Source of the DNA: JBMNUL01 sp050946255
GTDB lineage: Bacteria; Actinomycetota; Coriobacteriia; Coriobacteriales; CADBOM01
Direction: 5' to 3'
NCBI GenBank assembly: GCA_050946255.1
Contig: JBMNUL010000047.1
Coordinates: 1-15,833, forward strand
DNA: 15,833 nt
A program made the position numbers and the translations under genes. Of this stretch, positions 6,044 through 13,106 are shown piece after piece (position 1 is the first letter of the stretch; the number at the start of each line of letters is the position of its first letter). Below the pieces are notes generated by a model. That model worked only from the letters and a program-made list of their open reading frames with translations, made no database searches and was not told the origin of the DNA.

Positions 6044-6057
6044 CATATATGTTTTTT
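6044..6057 (+). promoter_or_regulatory. AT-rich promoter-like element ahead of the arsenic-type operon
   Basis: CATATATG (6044-6051) followed directly by six T (6052-6057), about 70-80 nt before the ATG at 6125. It could be an archaeal TATA box or a weak bacterial -10; no good -35 partner was found. No ArsR-type dyad is evident in 5918-6124. Confidence 0.25.
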
Positions 6058-6124
6058 CAGAAAGCGAAATGGGCGGGCAAATTCAGCCCAAGAAATGCCG
6101 AACTCGTCTAAGAGAGGAACGAAA

Positions 6125-7183
6125 ATGGATTACATCGCCTATTACGAGAAGCTGGCCGACCTGCAAGGTGACAACCCGCTGGCACATGCCAGGACCAAGG
6201 ACACCGAGACCTCGGTTCCTTCCATTGCACGTCCTCTGCTCTTCAATATCGCAGGTGAGATCAAGAACAAGTTCAACGAGTTCGGCTCTCCAATGCCACC
6301 TTTGATGGAAGGCTGCACGGTGCTTGTTCTCTGCTGCGGCACCGGTCGAGATGTTTATCTGGCTGCCCAGTTGGTAGGGGAGGACGGAAAGGTGATCGGG
6401 CTCGAACCCGTGGACTCCAAGCTCGAAGTAGCCGAGAGGTATCTCAAGAAGGAGATCAAGCAGTTCGGATATTCCAAATGCAATGTCGAGTTCCTGAAAG
6501 CCGCTCCTGAGAATATGGAGGAGATTGCCGATGACAGCATGGACATCGTCATCTCCAACTGCACGTTCAACATGTCCCCGGACAAGGAGGCCTACATCAA
6601 GGAGGTCCAGCGGGTTCTCAAGGACAACGGCGAGTTCTACTTCACGGATATCTTCACTGACAGGCGCATTCCCGAGGAGCTTTCCAGTGACCCTGCCAAG
6701 GTGGCCATCGAACTCGGTGGGGCGATGTACATCAACGATTTCCGCAGGCTGGTCCAGGCAAACGGATTCAAGGACCCAAGGTACCTCTTCACCAACAAGA
6801 CGCCGATGAGCGAGGATGAGCAGGCGATGTTCCCCGATATCGCCTTCGCCACCATCACATCGAGGCTCATCAACTCCCAGTGGACCGAGGACGTCTGCGA
6901 ATCCTATGGCGAGACGATCACATACAAGGGGACTCTTCCCGGTTATCCCGATTACTTCCTCTTCGACAAGGACATAAAGTTCCCGACGGGCAAGACCTGC
7001 ACGATTTGCGGAAACGTATCCGGCACCGTTGCCAAGACCCGCTATTCGAAGGCGTTCGATTTCACGTTCGACAGGAGCAAGCACCTTGGGGATACCCACG
7101 GCGACCACATCATCAAGACCGCTCCCGATTGGGATGGCGAGATCGATGAGGACGACCAACCTCAGAAGGTAAGCTGCTGCTAG
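6125..7183 (+). CDS. ArsM-like SAM-dependent methyltransferase lacking most arsenic-binding cysteines
   Basis: 352 residues collinear with arsenite methyltransferase ArsM and with the first domain of the gene at 8356: FGSPMPPLMEGCTV, SAM-binding VLCCGTGRDVYLA (68-80), VISNCTFNMSPDKEA (142-156), FYFTDIFTDRRIPEEL (171-186), ELGGAMYINDF (196-206) and the ArsM C-terminal region with KGTLPGYP and TICGN. By alignment, the ArsM thiols before the fold (CCC and YGCG) and in GECLGGA are replaced by no Cys, Phe53 and Glu196. Only Cys146 of the four remains. The SAM loop is also altered (VLVLCCGTG for VLDLGCGTG). It gains CTIC (292-295) and ends in Cys-Cys. It is therefore probably a methyltransferase for another substrate, a partner subunit, or a degenerate copy. 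Start chosen by AGAGAGGA (6111-6118). First gene of the operon. Confidence 0.85.
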   Translation: MDYIAYYEKLADLQGDNPLAHARTKDTETSVPSIARPLLFNIAGEIKNKFNEFGSPMPPLMEGCTVLVLCCGTGRDVYLAAQLVGEDGKVIGLEPVDSKLEVAERYLKKEIKQFGYSKCNVEFLKAAPENMEEIADDSMDIVISNCTFNMSPDKEAYIKEVQRVLKDNGEFYFTDIFTDRRIPEELSSDPAKVAIELGGAMYINDFRRLVQANGFKDPRYLFTNKTPMSEDEQAMFPDIAFATITSRLINSQWTEDVCESYGETITYKGTLPGYPDYFLFDKDIKFPTGKTCTICGNVSGTVAKTRYSKAFDFTFDRSKHLGDTHGDHIIKTAPDWDGEIDEDDQPQKVSCC

Positions 7184-7192
7184 ATGATGCTG

Positions 7193-7219
7193 CTTGCGCT
7201 GCCAGTGTCGAAGCGCAAG
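7193..7219 (+). repeat. Intercistronic hairpin between methyltransferase and GTPase genes
   Basis: CTTGCGCT (7193-7200) and AGCGCAAG (7212-7219) are exact inverted repeats around an 11-nt loop, starting 9 nt after the methyltransferase stop and ending 42 nt before the GTPase start. There is no T-run (TTCTCATGC). It is more likely an mRNA processing, stability or partial-termination structure that sets relative expression than a full terminator. Confidence 0.45.
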
Positions 7220-7261
7220 TTCTCATGCATATCGGCTCCCGCACGATAGGAGATTTACAAA

Positions 7262-8350
7262 TTGGAGAAAGTTAAGTTCATGGTGGTCAGCGGCTTCCTT
7301 GGAGCTGGAAAGACAACGACCATGATCGCCCTGGCCGAGCATATGGACATGACTTACGGTGAGACTGCGATCATCGCCAACGACCTTGGCGCCCAGCTTG
7401 TGGACACCAGCCTCACCCAAGCTTCCGGGTGCACTGTTGTTGAAATCGGCAATGACTGCATCTGCTACCAGATGGACAACACCGTCGACAAGATAAGGCG
7501 GTTGCGCGACCAAGAGGATGCTGTTTTCGTGATGTCCGACATCCCAGGCTGCGGAGTTGGGGCTCTGGACCACGTCTACCACACTATAGCCGACGATTAC
7601 TCCGACGAGATCGACCTTGCACCTTTCACTGTCATAGTCGACCCCGAGCGCCTGAAGATGATCCTCCCCGAAAAAGAGGACATCCATCTTCCAGAGGAGT
7701 TGGAATACCTGTTGCGCCTGCAGCTGGAGGAGGCCGACCTCATAGTTCTCAACAAGATCGACCTCTTGGATGACGAGACCATCGAGCGATATACGGGATT
7801 CCTGCGCAGCGCGTGTCCGGAGGTTCCTGTCATGTGCATCTCGGCAAGGGAGCGCACGGGAATACCGGAGTTGGCGGAATACATCGAGTCTCATGGATCC
7901 GAGCTCAGGAACTTCTCGGTGAGGGACAACAGCGAATTCGCAGATGCCGAGGCAAAGCTTACCTGGTACAACCGCCGCATGTATTTCAAGACACTGGATG
8001 GTTCCAAGATCGACTTCAACGAAGTGGTGGAAGACTACATCGAGGGGATTCGAATGGGTCTCATCGAGCGCAAGCGCAATGTCCCGCATCTCAAGACGTT
8101 CGCGACTTCCGGCAACGGGGACTTCAACAAGGCCTCGCTCATCGGCGTCGATTACGATATCGAATACGAGCAGAAGATGCTCCGTCTGCACAAGAACTGC
8201 CGGATGATAGTCAATGCTAGAGCAGTCTGCGAGTCCAGGCAAATGGCAAGGCTCGCAGATGATGCCCTGGATGAGGTTTGCGAGAAGCACAATCTCGATG
8301 TCCAGGTGTTTTTCACAGAGTGCTTTGGAATGGCAGACGAGGGCAGGTAA
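7262..8350 (+). CDS. G3E-family (CobW/HypB-like) GTPase, putative metallochaperone
   Basis: 362 residues of a SIMIBI-class P-loop GTPase: Walker A GFLGAGKT (11-18), ANDLGAQLVDT (39-49), SDIPGCGVGALDHVYH (92-107), and base-specificity motif NKID (164-167). The metal-binding motif of CobW-type chaperones (GCICC, i.e. CxCC) is NDCICYQ here (Cys66, Cys68, Tyr69), so the last Cys is Tyr. The C-terminal 140 residues do not look like the usual CobW C-terminal domain. Such GTPases use GTP hydrolysis to deliver metals or to act on corrinoid or metalloenzymes. The TTG start at 7262 has AGGAG 9 nt upstream; the next candidate is the ATG at 7280. It sits between two ArsM-type genes and ends 5 nt before the fusion gene, so it is surely part of the same operon. 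The client enzyme is inferred, not shown. Confidence 0.85.
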   Translation: MEKVKFMVVSGFLGAGKTTTMIALAEHMDMTYGETAIIANDLGAQLVDTSLTQASGCTVVEIGNDCICYQMDNTVDKIRRLRDQEDAVFVMSDIPGCGVGALDHVYHTIADDYSDEIDLAPFTVIVDPERLKMILPEKEDIHLPEELEYLLRLQLEEADLIVLNKIDLLDDETIERYTGFLRSACPEVPVMCISARERTGIPELAEYIESHGSELRNFSVRDNSEFADAEAKLTWYNRRMYFKTLDGSKIDFNEVVEDYIEGIRMGLIERKRNVPHLKTFATSGNGDFNKASLIGVDYDIEYEQKMLRLHKNCRMIVNARAVCESRQMARLADDALDEVCEKHNLDVQVFFTECFGMADEGR

Positions 8351-8355
8351 GAGCC

Positions 8356-10446
8356 ATGGTCGACGCAGAAGGCGAGATTCTTGAAGGTGGAGGAACGGTT
8401 TTCGGTTCCGAAGGCAACAGGGAATCCATTCACGAGCTTGTTCGCCAATACTACGAATCGCTGAACAGCTCGGATGACCTTCAGACAAACGCTTGCTGCT
8501 GCTCCACCCAGGCACCTCCCAGCTATGTCCTCGATGTGATGCGGCTTCTTCCCGACGAGGTCGTGGAGAAATTCTATGGTTGCGGCTCTCCAATTCCACC
8601 CGCGCTAGATGGCTGCACCGTGCTCGATTTGGGCTGTGGCACCGGTAGAGACGTCTACGTTGTCTCCAAACTGGTCGGGCCAGCGGGCAAGGTCATCGGA
8701 GTCGACATGACCCCTGCCCAGCTCGAGGTTGCTCGAAAATACGTCGATACCCAGACAGAAGCCTATGGCTACGATGCTCCCAACGTCGAATTTCGCCAAG
8801 GGTATATCGAGGACCTCAAGTCGCTTGGGATTGAAGACGAATCGATTGACCTCGTGATCTCGAACTGCGTGATCAACCTGTCCCCGTTCAAAGACCAGGT
8901 GTTCTCAGAAATTTGGAGGGTTCTCAAACCTGGAGGAGAGCTTTATTTCTCAGATGTTTTCTGCGACAGGAGGCTTCCCCAGAAGTTGAGAGAGGACCCT
9001 GTGCTTAGAGGAGAATGCCTTGGCGGGGCGATGTACATCAGCGATTTCAAGACGACGATGGCACGCCACGGATGGACTAGCTACCTCGAGACTGCTGTAG
9101 AGGACATCGAGATCTCTAACCTCGAGCTCGAGACGAGGGTGGGTTTCTGCGAGTTCACTTCTCGGACGATCAGGGCAATCAAGGCCGTTGGCCTGGAACC
9201 CTTTGAGGAGAACTGCGGCCAACAAGCTACTCTCAAGGGTGGCATGCCGCAAATGCCGCGGTATTTCGACCTCGATTCCAATATCCGCCTCATAAAGGGA
9301 CGTCCCCACGCGATCAGCTCCAACATGGCAAAGATGATCTCTCAATCAAGGTATGGGAAATACATCGACGTTACTCCAGAGGGCACGCACATGGGAGAGT
9401 TCAAGCTCCCCGATGCTCAGGATGCCATCGACTTCTCCAAGGGAAAGCGCGAGGTGGACCTGGATTACATTTGCGGAGTTCAGCGCAGATGCGGAATCGA
9501 GGATTTCGACAAGCGCGTTGGCGACCCCGGCATGTTGGTTTCTAACGAAAATCCAACCACCCTTCAGGTCAACATCACCTACGGCTGCAACCTGGCCTGC
9601 AGCCACTGCTTCTTGAAGTGCGGTCCGAACAGTTCGGAATCTATGTCCCGTCCTACCATGGAGGCATGCCTTGCTGCCATTCCGCGATGCGGGTTCGAGA
9701 TTCTCGATATCACCGGAGGGTCTCCTGAGCTCCACCCCGATTTCGAATGGTTCGTCCGAGAGGGCAGCAAGCTGGCCCATACGATCGTGAGGACGAACCT
9801 TACCCTCCTGCTCGAGCCCGAATACAGGCATCTCATCGAGGTCTTTGCCGAATGCGGCGTGCAGCTCGTGGCCTCTCTTCCTTATTTCAGCAGCCAAAAC
9901 ACAGATGGCCAGAGGGGCAGGGGAGTGTTCGGAAAGTCAATAGAGGCGATCCATCTCCTAAATGATGCGGGATATGGCAAAGGCGGGGACCTAGAGCTCG
10001 ACTTGGCTTACAACGTTTCAGGTCCGTTTCTGGCGCCGCCTCAGGACCTTCTCGAGGACCTTTACAGAAAGCAGCTCCTGGAAAACGAGGGAATCGAATT
10101 CGATGGGCTTTTTGCAATGTCAAACTTTCCGCTTGGCAGGTTTGGCGAGCAGTTGGTGCGCACGAACACCATGGACCCATATATGAAGCTACTCGCCAAT
10201 AACTTCAACGCGATGGCAGCCGGGCGGCTGATGTGCAGGTCTCAGGTGAACGTCGACTACGACGGGCGGGTTTACGACTGCGAATGCAACCACGTTCTGA
10301 ACTTGCCTGTGCAGCTAGAAGGACAAGATGTTACTATCGAAGAGATGACATCTGAGAACTGCGGTTGTCGTAAGATTCGAACAAGTCCGGTTTGCTACAC
10401 ATGCTCTGCTGGTGCGGGATCCAGCTGCGGGGGAAGCCTCATATAG
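8356..10446 (+). CDS. Fusion of arsenite methyltransferase (ArsM) and arsenosugar-type radical SAM enzyme (ArsS)
   Basis: 696 residues. Residues about 25-355 are ArsM: NACCC (46-49), FYGCGSP (C76), DLGCGTGRD (91-99), SNCVINLSP (C171), ELYFSDVFCDRRLP, GECLGGAMY (C221). The cysteines match in order and spacing the arsenic-binding residues I recall for CmArsM (44, 72, 174, 224). Residues about 395-696 are an ArsS-type radical SAM protein: cluster motif CNLACSHC (411-418), GPNSSESMSRPT, LDITGGSPELHP, NLTLLLEP, LVASLPY, QRGRGVFGKSIEA, LMCRSQVNVDYDGRVYDC and tail CYTCSAGAGSSCGG. The chemistry known for the separate enzymes is methylation of As(III) and transfer of a 5'-deoxyadenosyl group to methylated arsenic on the way to arsenosugars. 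Both steps in one chain is my inference. The ATG at 8356 lies 5 nt after the GTPase stop with AGGTAAGAG upstream. No in-frame TGA, so no selenocysteine. I assign no symbol because it is a fusion. Confidence 0.9.
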   Translation: MVDAEGEILEGGGTVFGSEGNRESIHELVRQYYESLNSSDDLQTNACCCSTQAPPSYVLDVMRLLPDEVVEKFYGCGSPIPPALDGCTVLDLGCGTGRDVYVVSKLVGPAGKVIGVDMTPAQLEVARKYVDTQTEAYGYDAPNVEFRQGYIEDLKSLGIEDESIDLVISNCVINLSPFKDQVFSEIWRVLKPGGELYFSDVFCDRRLPQKLREDPVLRGECLGGAMYISDFKTTMARHGWTSYLETAVEDIEISNLELETRVGFCEFTSRTIRAIKAVGLEPFEENCGQQATLKGGMPQMPRYFDLDSNIRLIKGRPHAISSNMAKMISQSRYGKYIDVTPEGTHMGEFKLPDAQDAIDFSKGKREVDLDYICGVQRRCGIEDFDKRVGDPGMLVSNENPTTLQVNITYGCNLACSHCFLKCGPNSSESMSRPTMEACLAAIPRCGFEILDITGGSPELHPDFEWFVREGSKLAHTIVRTNLTLLLEPEYRHLIEVFAECGVQLVASLPYFSSQNTDGQRGRGVFGKSIEAIHLLNDAGYGKGGDLELDLAYNVSGPFLAPPQDLLEDLYRKQLLENEGIEFDGLFAMSNFPLGRFGEQLVRTNTMDPYMKLLANNFNAMAAGRLMCRSQVNVDYDGRVYDCECNHVLNLPVQLEGQDVTIEEMTSENCGCRKIRTSPVCYTCSAGAGSSCGGSLI

Positions 10447-10506
10447 AGGGATTTTCCAGGCTTTCCTCCATTGTGGGTTTCCGCAGGCTTATGGAAGGAG
10501 AGCCAA

Positions 10507-11052
10507 TTGTCAGGTACAAAGATCGCCTCGTTGGTGTTCGGCATTCTCGTCGTTATCGGTGGAATTTTCTGCCTGACCGTCCCAGTTGGTACCTTCATGA
10601 GCATGCTGTGGGTCCTGGGCATTTTCATTCTCTGCTATGCGATAAGCAATTTCGCAACCTATTCCGAGATGAGGAAAGCAGGTCTCAACGGAAACATTGT
10701 TCTTGTTAACGCCATAGTCTCATTGATCTTCGCAATTCTCCTGATATTCAACGGGGGCTTCCAGTTCGCACTTGGAACCGTTGCCGTCATATTGATAGCG
10801 GTCTGGATGATCGTGGCTGGCATAATCCAGATTCTCCAGGGCATCAAGATGCGCGATTCTGTTTGGCGCGGCAATGCCGGTCATTTCGGCAACAATTGGG
10901 GAGTCACCCTGGGAATTGGCGTAGTGGTGACGATTCTCGGAATAATCTGCCTCTTCAATCCCTCTGCGATGATGTCGATCATCGGAATTATCATCGGACT
11001 GTCCTTCATCGCAGCTGGAATTGGGCTGATTGCCAACGCCTTCTCAAAATAG
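10507..11052 (+). CDS. DUF308 (HdeD-like) multi-pass membrane protein
   Basis: 181 residues, nearly all hydrophobic, with about six membrane segments (roughly 7-25, 29-49, 62-81, 88-110, 131-150 and 154-177) and the DUF308 pattern GILVVIGGIFCLTVP repeated late as VVTILGIICLFNP, showing the family's internal duplication. HdeD is linked to acid resistance in enterobacteria; the general role of the family is not established. The TTG start at 10507 is chosen because AAGGAGAG (10495-10502) lies just before it; a TTG at 10471 in frame has no ribosome site. It follows the fusion gene by 60 nt on the same strand and may be cotranscribed with the arsenic-type operon, perhaps for efflux or membrane protection, but that link is only positional. 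A T-run follows the stop. Confidence 0.85.
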   Translation: MSGTKIASLVFGILVVIGGIFCLTVPVGTFMSMLWVLGIFILCYAISNFATYSEMRKAGLNGNIVLVNAIVSLIFAILLIFNGGFQFALGTVAVILIAVWMIVAGIIQILQGIKMRDSVWRGNAGHFGNNWGVTLGIGVVVTILGIICLFNPSAMMSIIGIIIGLSFIAAGIGLIANAFSK

Positions 11053-11060
11053 ATTTTTTG
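11053..11060 (+). terminator. T6 run directly after the DUF308 stop
   Basis: ATTTTTTG directly follows the stop codon at 11050-11052. No GC hairpin precedes it. T-runs of this kind end transcription in many archaea; in a bacterium this would be a weak signal. Confidence 0.25.
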
Positions 11061-11114
11061 TAACTGGCGGTCAGAGCTGGCGGCCGGCGTAAGTGCGGAA
11101 GAGCAGATTGGCGG

Positions 11115-11175
11115 TTGACGAGTGTGCATATTGGCAGAATATTCATAGGTGTGACCTTAGATGGGCAATATTCTG
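11115..11175 (+). promoter_or_regulatory. Candidate nudC promoter with overlapping inverted repeat
   Basis: TTGACG (11115-11120), a 17-nt spacer and AATATT (11138-11143) form a plausible promoter about 100 nt before the ATG at 11250. The -10 lies in CAGAATATT (11135-11143), which is exactly mirrored by AATATTCTG (11167-11175) after 23 nt. The half-site centres are 32 bp apart, about three helical turns, as expected for an operator bound by a dimer or pair of dimers on one DNA face. Binding there would block the promoter. The remaining part of 11053-11249 shows only repeated TGGCGG/TTGGC words. Confidence 0.4.
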
Positions 11176-11249
11176 ATTGGCAAGAACTAACACGAGCGAC
11201 ATTTGGCTGGCGAAAATACAGAAGAGCAAAGTGAGTTTCAGGTGAGAAA

Positions 11250-12113
11250 ATGATACAGAACATCGGCGAGAAAACCCTGATAAACCATTACGCGCCCAAC
11301 AGGGCATATGCCGACAGTTTGATAATGATTTTCTTCAAGCGGGATTTGCTTCTCAGCTCAGAAGATCAACCAAAGATTCCCACCAGGGACGAATATTTCG
11401 AGATGCCGCTTTCATCGAGTAGGCATCTCGTTTTCGCCTTCTCGATCGACGACAAGGACTATTTCCTCTCCCTTCCCAACATCCCTGCTGGAGAACATGA
11501 CGAGCCCCCTGAGGCTCCGGATGGTTACGAGTTCGTCAACATGTTCGCCGTGACCCACGGAACAGGTGCCTCCAATGAAATGAGGCTTGCGGTCTCAACC
11601 GGAGTGCAGCTCAACCGTTGGTACATCAACAACTACTATTGCGGGCGTTGTGGGTGCCCGGTGGTTCATTCTGAATCCGAGCGCATGCTCGAATGCCCTC
11701 ATTGCGGGAACAGGATCTTCCCCAAGATAAGCCCAGCCATCATTGCCGCCGTCACGGATGGGGACAAGCTCCTCATGACCCGGTACAAGGGGAGGGCTTA
11801 CAAAGAGAGGGCGCTCGTGGCAGGTTTCTGCGAAATAGGGGAGACAGCCGAGCAGACCGTGGCCCGCGAGGTCTACGAGGAAACCGGCATTCGGGTGAAG
11901 AACATCAAATACGTTGGAAGCCAGCCCTGGGGGATAGATGATGACCTTCTGCTGGGCTTCAAAGCCGAACTAGATGGACTCCCCTCGATCAGAACCCAGG
12001 AATCCGAGTTGAGCTCTGCGGAATGGGTTCCCCGTGGCGAGATTTTCGAGAAAGACGACGATGTCAGTCTCACCCGGTATATGATCACGCTGTTCAAGAA
12101 CGGGGAGCTGTAG
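11250..12113 (+). CDS. nudC: NudC-like NADH pyrophosphatase (Nudix hydrolase)
   Basis: 287 residues with full NudC architecture: a variable N-terminal domain, a zinc ribbon with Cys131, Cys134, Cys149 and Cys152 (YCGRCG and CPHCG), then FPKISPAIIAAV (157-168) and a complete Nudix box from Gly192 to Ile214 (GFCEIGE, AREVYEETGI). NudC cleaves NADH to NMNH and AMP and in bacteria removes NAD caps from RNA. The family specificity motif SQPWPFP reads SQPWGID (224-230) here, so the PFP part is missing, which may alter dinucleotide preference. The start is supported by AGGTGAG just upstream. It stands alone between two apparent control regions. The overall assignment to the NudC group is solid; the exact substrate is less so. 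Confidence 0.88.
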   Translation: MIQNIGEKTLINHYAPNRAYADSLIMIFFKRDLLLSSEDQPKIPTRDEYFEMPLSSSRHLVFAFSIDDKDYFLSLPNIPAGEHDEPPEAPDGYEFVNMFAVTHGTGASNEMRLAVSTGVQLNRWYINNYYCGRCGCPVVHSESERMLECPHCGNRIFPKISPAIIAAVTDGDKLLMTRYKGRAYKERALVAGFCEIGETAEQTVAREVYEETGIRVKNIKYVGSQPWGIDDDLLLGFKAELDGLPSIRTQESELSSAEWVPRGEIFEKDDDVSLTRYMITLFKNGEL

Positions 12114-12250
12114 CAATAACTTTCGGAAGTTGTAGCTTGCAGTCTGATGGGAGTTTGCAACTGCCACTGTTAAGAGAATTAGTATTCAGATGATATTCCC
12201 GGATGCTGTTGCCGGGGTTCTTCTAATTCCTAAACCGTATATGCAGATTC

Positions 12251-12259
12251 TGTTATATT
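12251..12259 (+). promoter_or_regulatory. Extended -10-like element before the nitroreductase gene
   Basis: TGTTATATT matches the extended -10 pattern TGnTATAAT with one mismatch, about 74 nt before the ATG at 12333. No good -35 lies 17 nt upstream. The stretch 12114-12332 otherwise holds only a small AACTT-TCGG-AAGTT stem near 12118-12131 and the ribosome site AAGGAGAAG. Confidence 0.3.
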
Positions 12260-12332
12260 TCGCTTTTCAAGGGGAATACTGGCTAAAATCGAAATTGGTG
12301 CAAATATCGGAACTCGTGAAGGAGAAGCTCAA

Positions 12333-12860
12333 ATGGAAGTCGAAGAAGCCATTAGGAAGAGAAGGTCCACCAGGAAATACACCGACCAGCAGGTCTCCGA
12401 GGAGGATGTTCGCAAGATCGTGAACGCCGCCCAGCTTGCCCCGATTGCTGGTGCGGATTACTCCATGTCGCACATCACGGTGGTTCGCGATCAGGCATTG
12501 CTCGACGAGATCAGGGAAGCCTGCATGATGCACAAGAAGGACGGCACCCCCGTAGATCCGCTGTACGGGGTGAAGACGCTGATTCTCCTTTCCGCAACAG
12601 GACCATCTGACGATTACATCGAGTATTGCAACGTTGCCTGCGCAATCGAGAACATGACTATTGAGGCCACCTCGCTTGGACTTGGAAGCGTCTATCTCTG
12701 GGGTTACCTAAAGAAGCTCCGCAAGCATCCCGAGGTCATCGCAAAGCTCAATCTTCCCGCGGGGTACACGATTCTCTCTAGCATCGGAATCGGATATGCA
12801 GCAGACCCGTTTGTGGAGCGTCAGCCCGAGGAGAAAATAGGAGTTGACTGGATAGGCTAG
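12333..12860 (+). CDS. Nitroreductase family FMN-dependent oxidoreductase
   Basis: 175 residues, the short form of the nitroreductase fold. It has the FMN-phosphate-binding start AIRKRRSTRKYTDQQVSEEDV (6-26), AAQLAPIAG (32-40), the middle helix VACAIENMTIEATSLGLGSVYLWG (101-124) and the closing GYTILSSIGIGYA (144-156). Members are FMN-containing dimers reducing nitro, quinone or other small compounds with NAD(P)H; physiological substrates are rarely known. AAGGAG (12319-12324) lies 8 nt before the ATG. The gene is monocistronic, with its own leader and a strong hairpin after it. Families like this are numerous in gut anaerobes. No sign of truncation. Confidence 0.9.
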   Translation: MEVEEAIRKRRSTRKYTDQQVSEEDVRKIVNAAQLAPIAGADYSMSHITVVRDQALLDEIREACMMHKKDGTPVDPLYGVKTLILLSATGPSDDYIEYCNVACAIENMTIEATSLGLGSVYLWGYLKKLRKHPEVIAKLNLPAGYTILSSIGIGYAADPFVERQPEEKIGVDWIG

Positions 12861-12907
12861 AATTTCCCGTCTATTGGGGGTCTACCCAACAATTGTGATG
12901 CAAGCAT

Positions 12908-12953
12908 AAGCCCGAGAGCAGTTTCCCAAGAAGGGTTCTCTGCTCTCGGGCTT
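12908..12953. terminator. 14-bp perfect stem hairpin between convergent genes
   Basis: AAGCCCGAGAGCAG (12908-12921) and CTGCTCTCGGGCTT (12940-12953) are exact inverted repeats around an 18-nt loop, 47 nt past the nitroreductase stop. The 3' side reads GGGCTTTATC, a short T-run. The symmetrical ends let it act in both directions, also for the convergent oxidoreductase gene ending at 13107. The remaining bases to 13106 show only weak GC-rich repeats. Confidence 0.7.
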
Positions 12954-13106
12954 TATCGTATCCAGATTATTATCTCGGCATCGATGTCCAGCTGGGGTTG
13001 TGCTAGCTGCTCCCGGGCTTTGGCGTGCTTGATAGTTGCAACCATCTAAGACGATCATGCCGGGATTAGCGGGCCGCTTTCGGGCTCTAGCTTGCCCGGC
13101 GGTTGC

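Noticed and set aside
6083..7159. Long antisense open frame (about 358 codons) opposite the first methyltransferase gene
   Set aside because: It follows from the codon bias of the + strand gene, which has strong family motifs; the antisense product is low-complexity and unlike known proteins.
7223..8599. Long antisense open frame (about 458 codons) opposite the GTPase gene
   Set aside because: Spans two genes on the other strand, has no motif or ribosome site, and is explained by codon composition.
9560..10446. Selenocysteine in the ArsS part
   Set aside because: Some ArsS proteins are selenoproteins, but no in-frame TGA occurs before the real stop and all key positions are Cys.
13010..13106. 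GC-rich repeats (GGGC/GCCC) past the oxidoreductase stop
   Set aside because: Only 4-bp stems; the perfect 14-bp hairpin at 12908-12953 is a better terminator.
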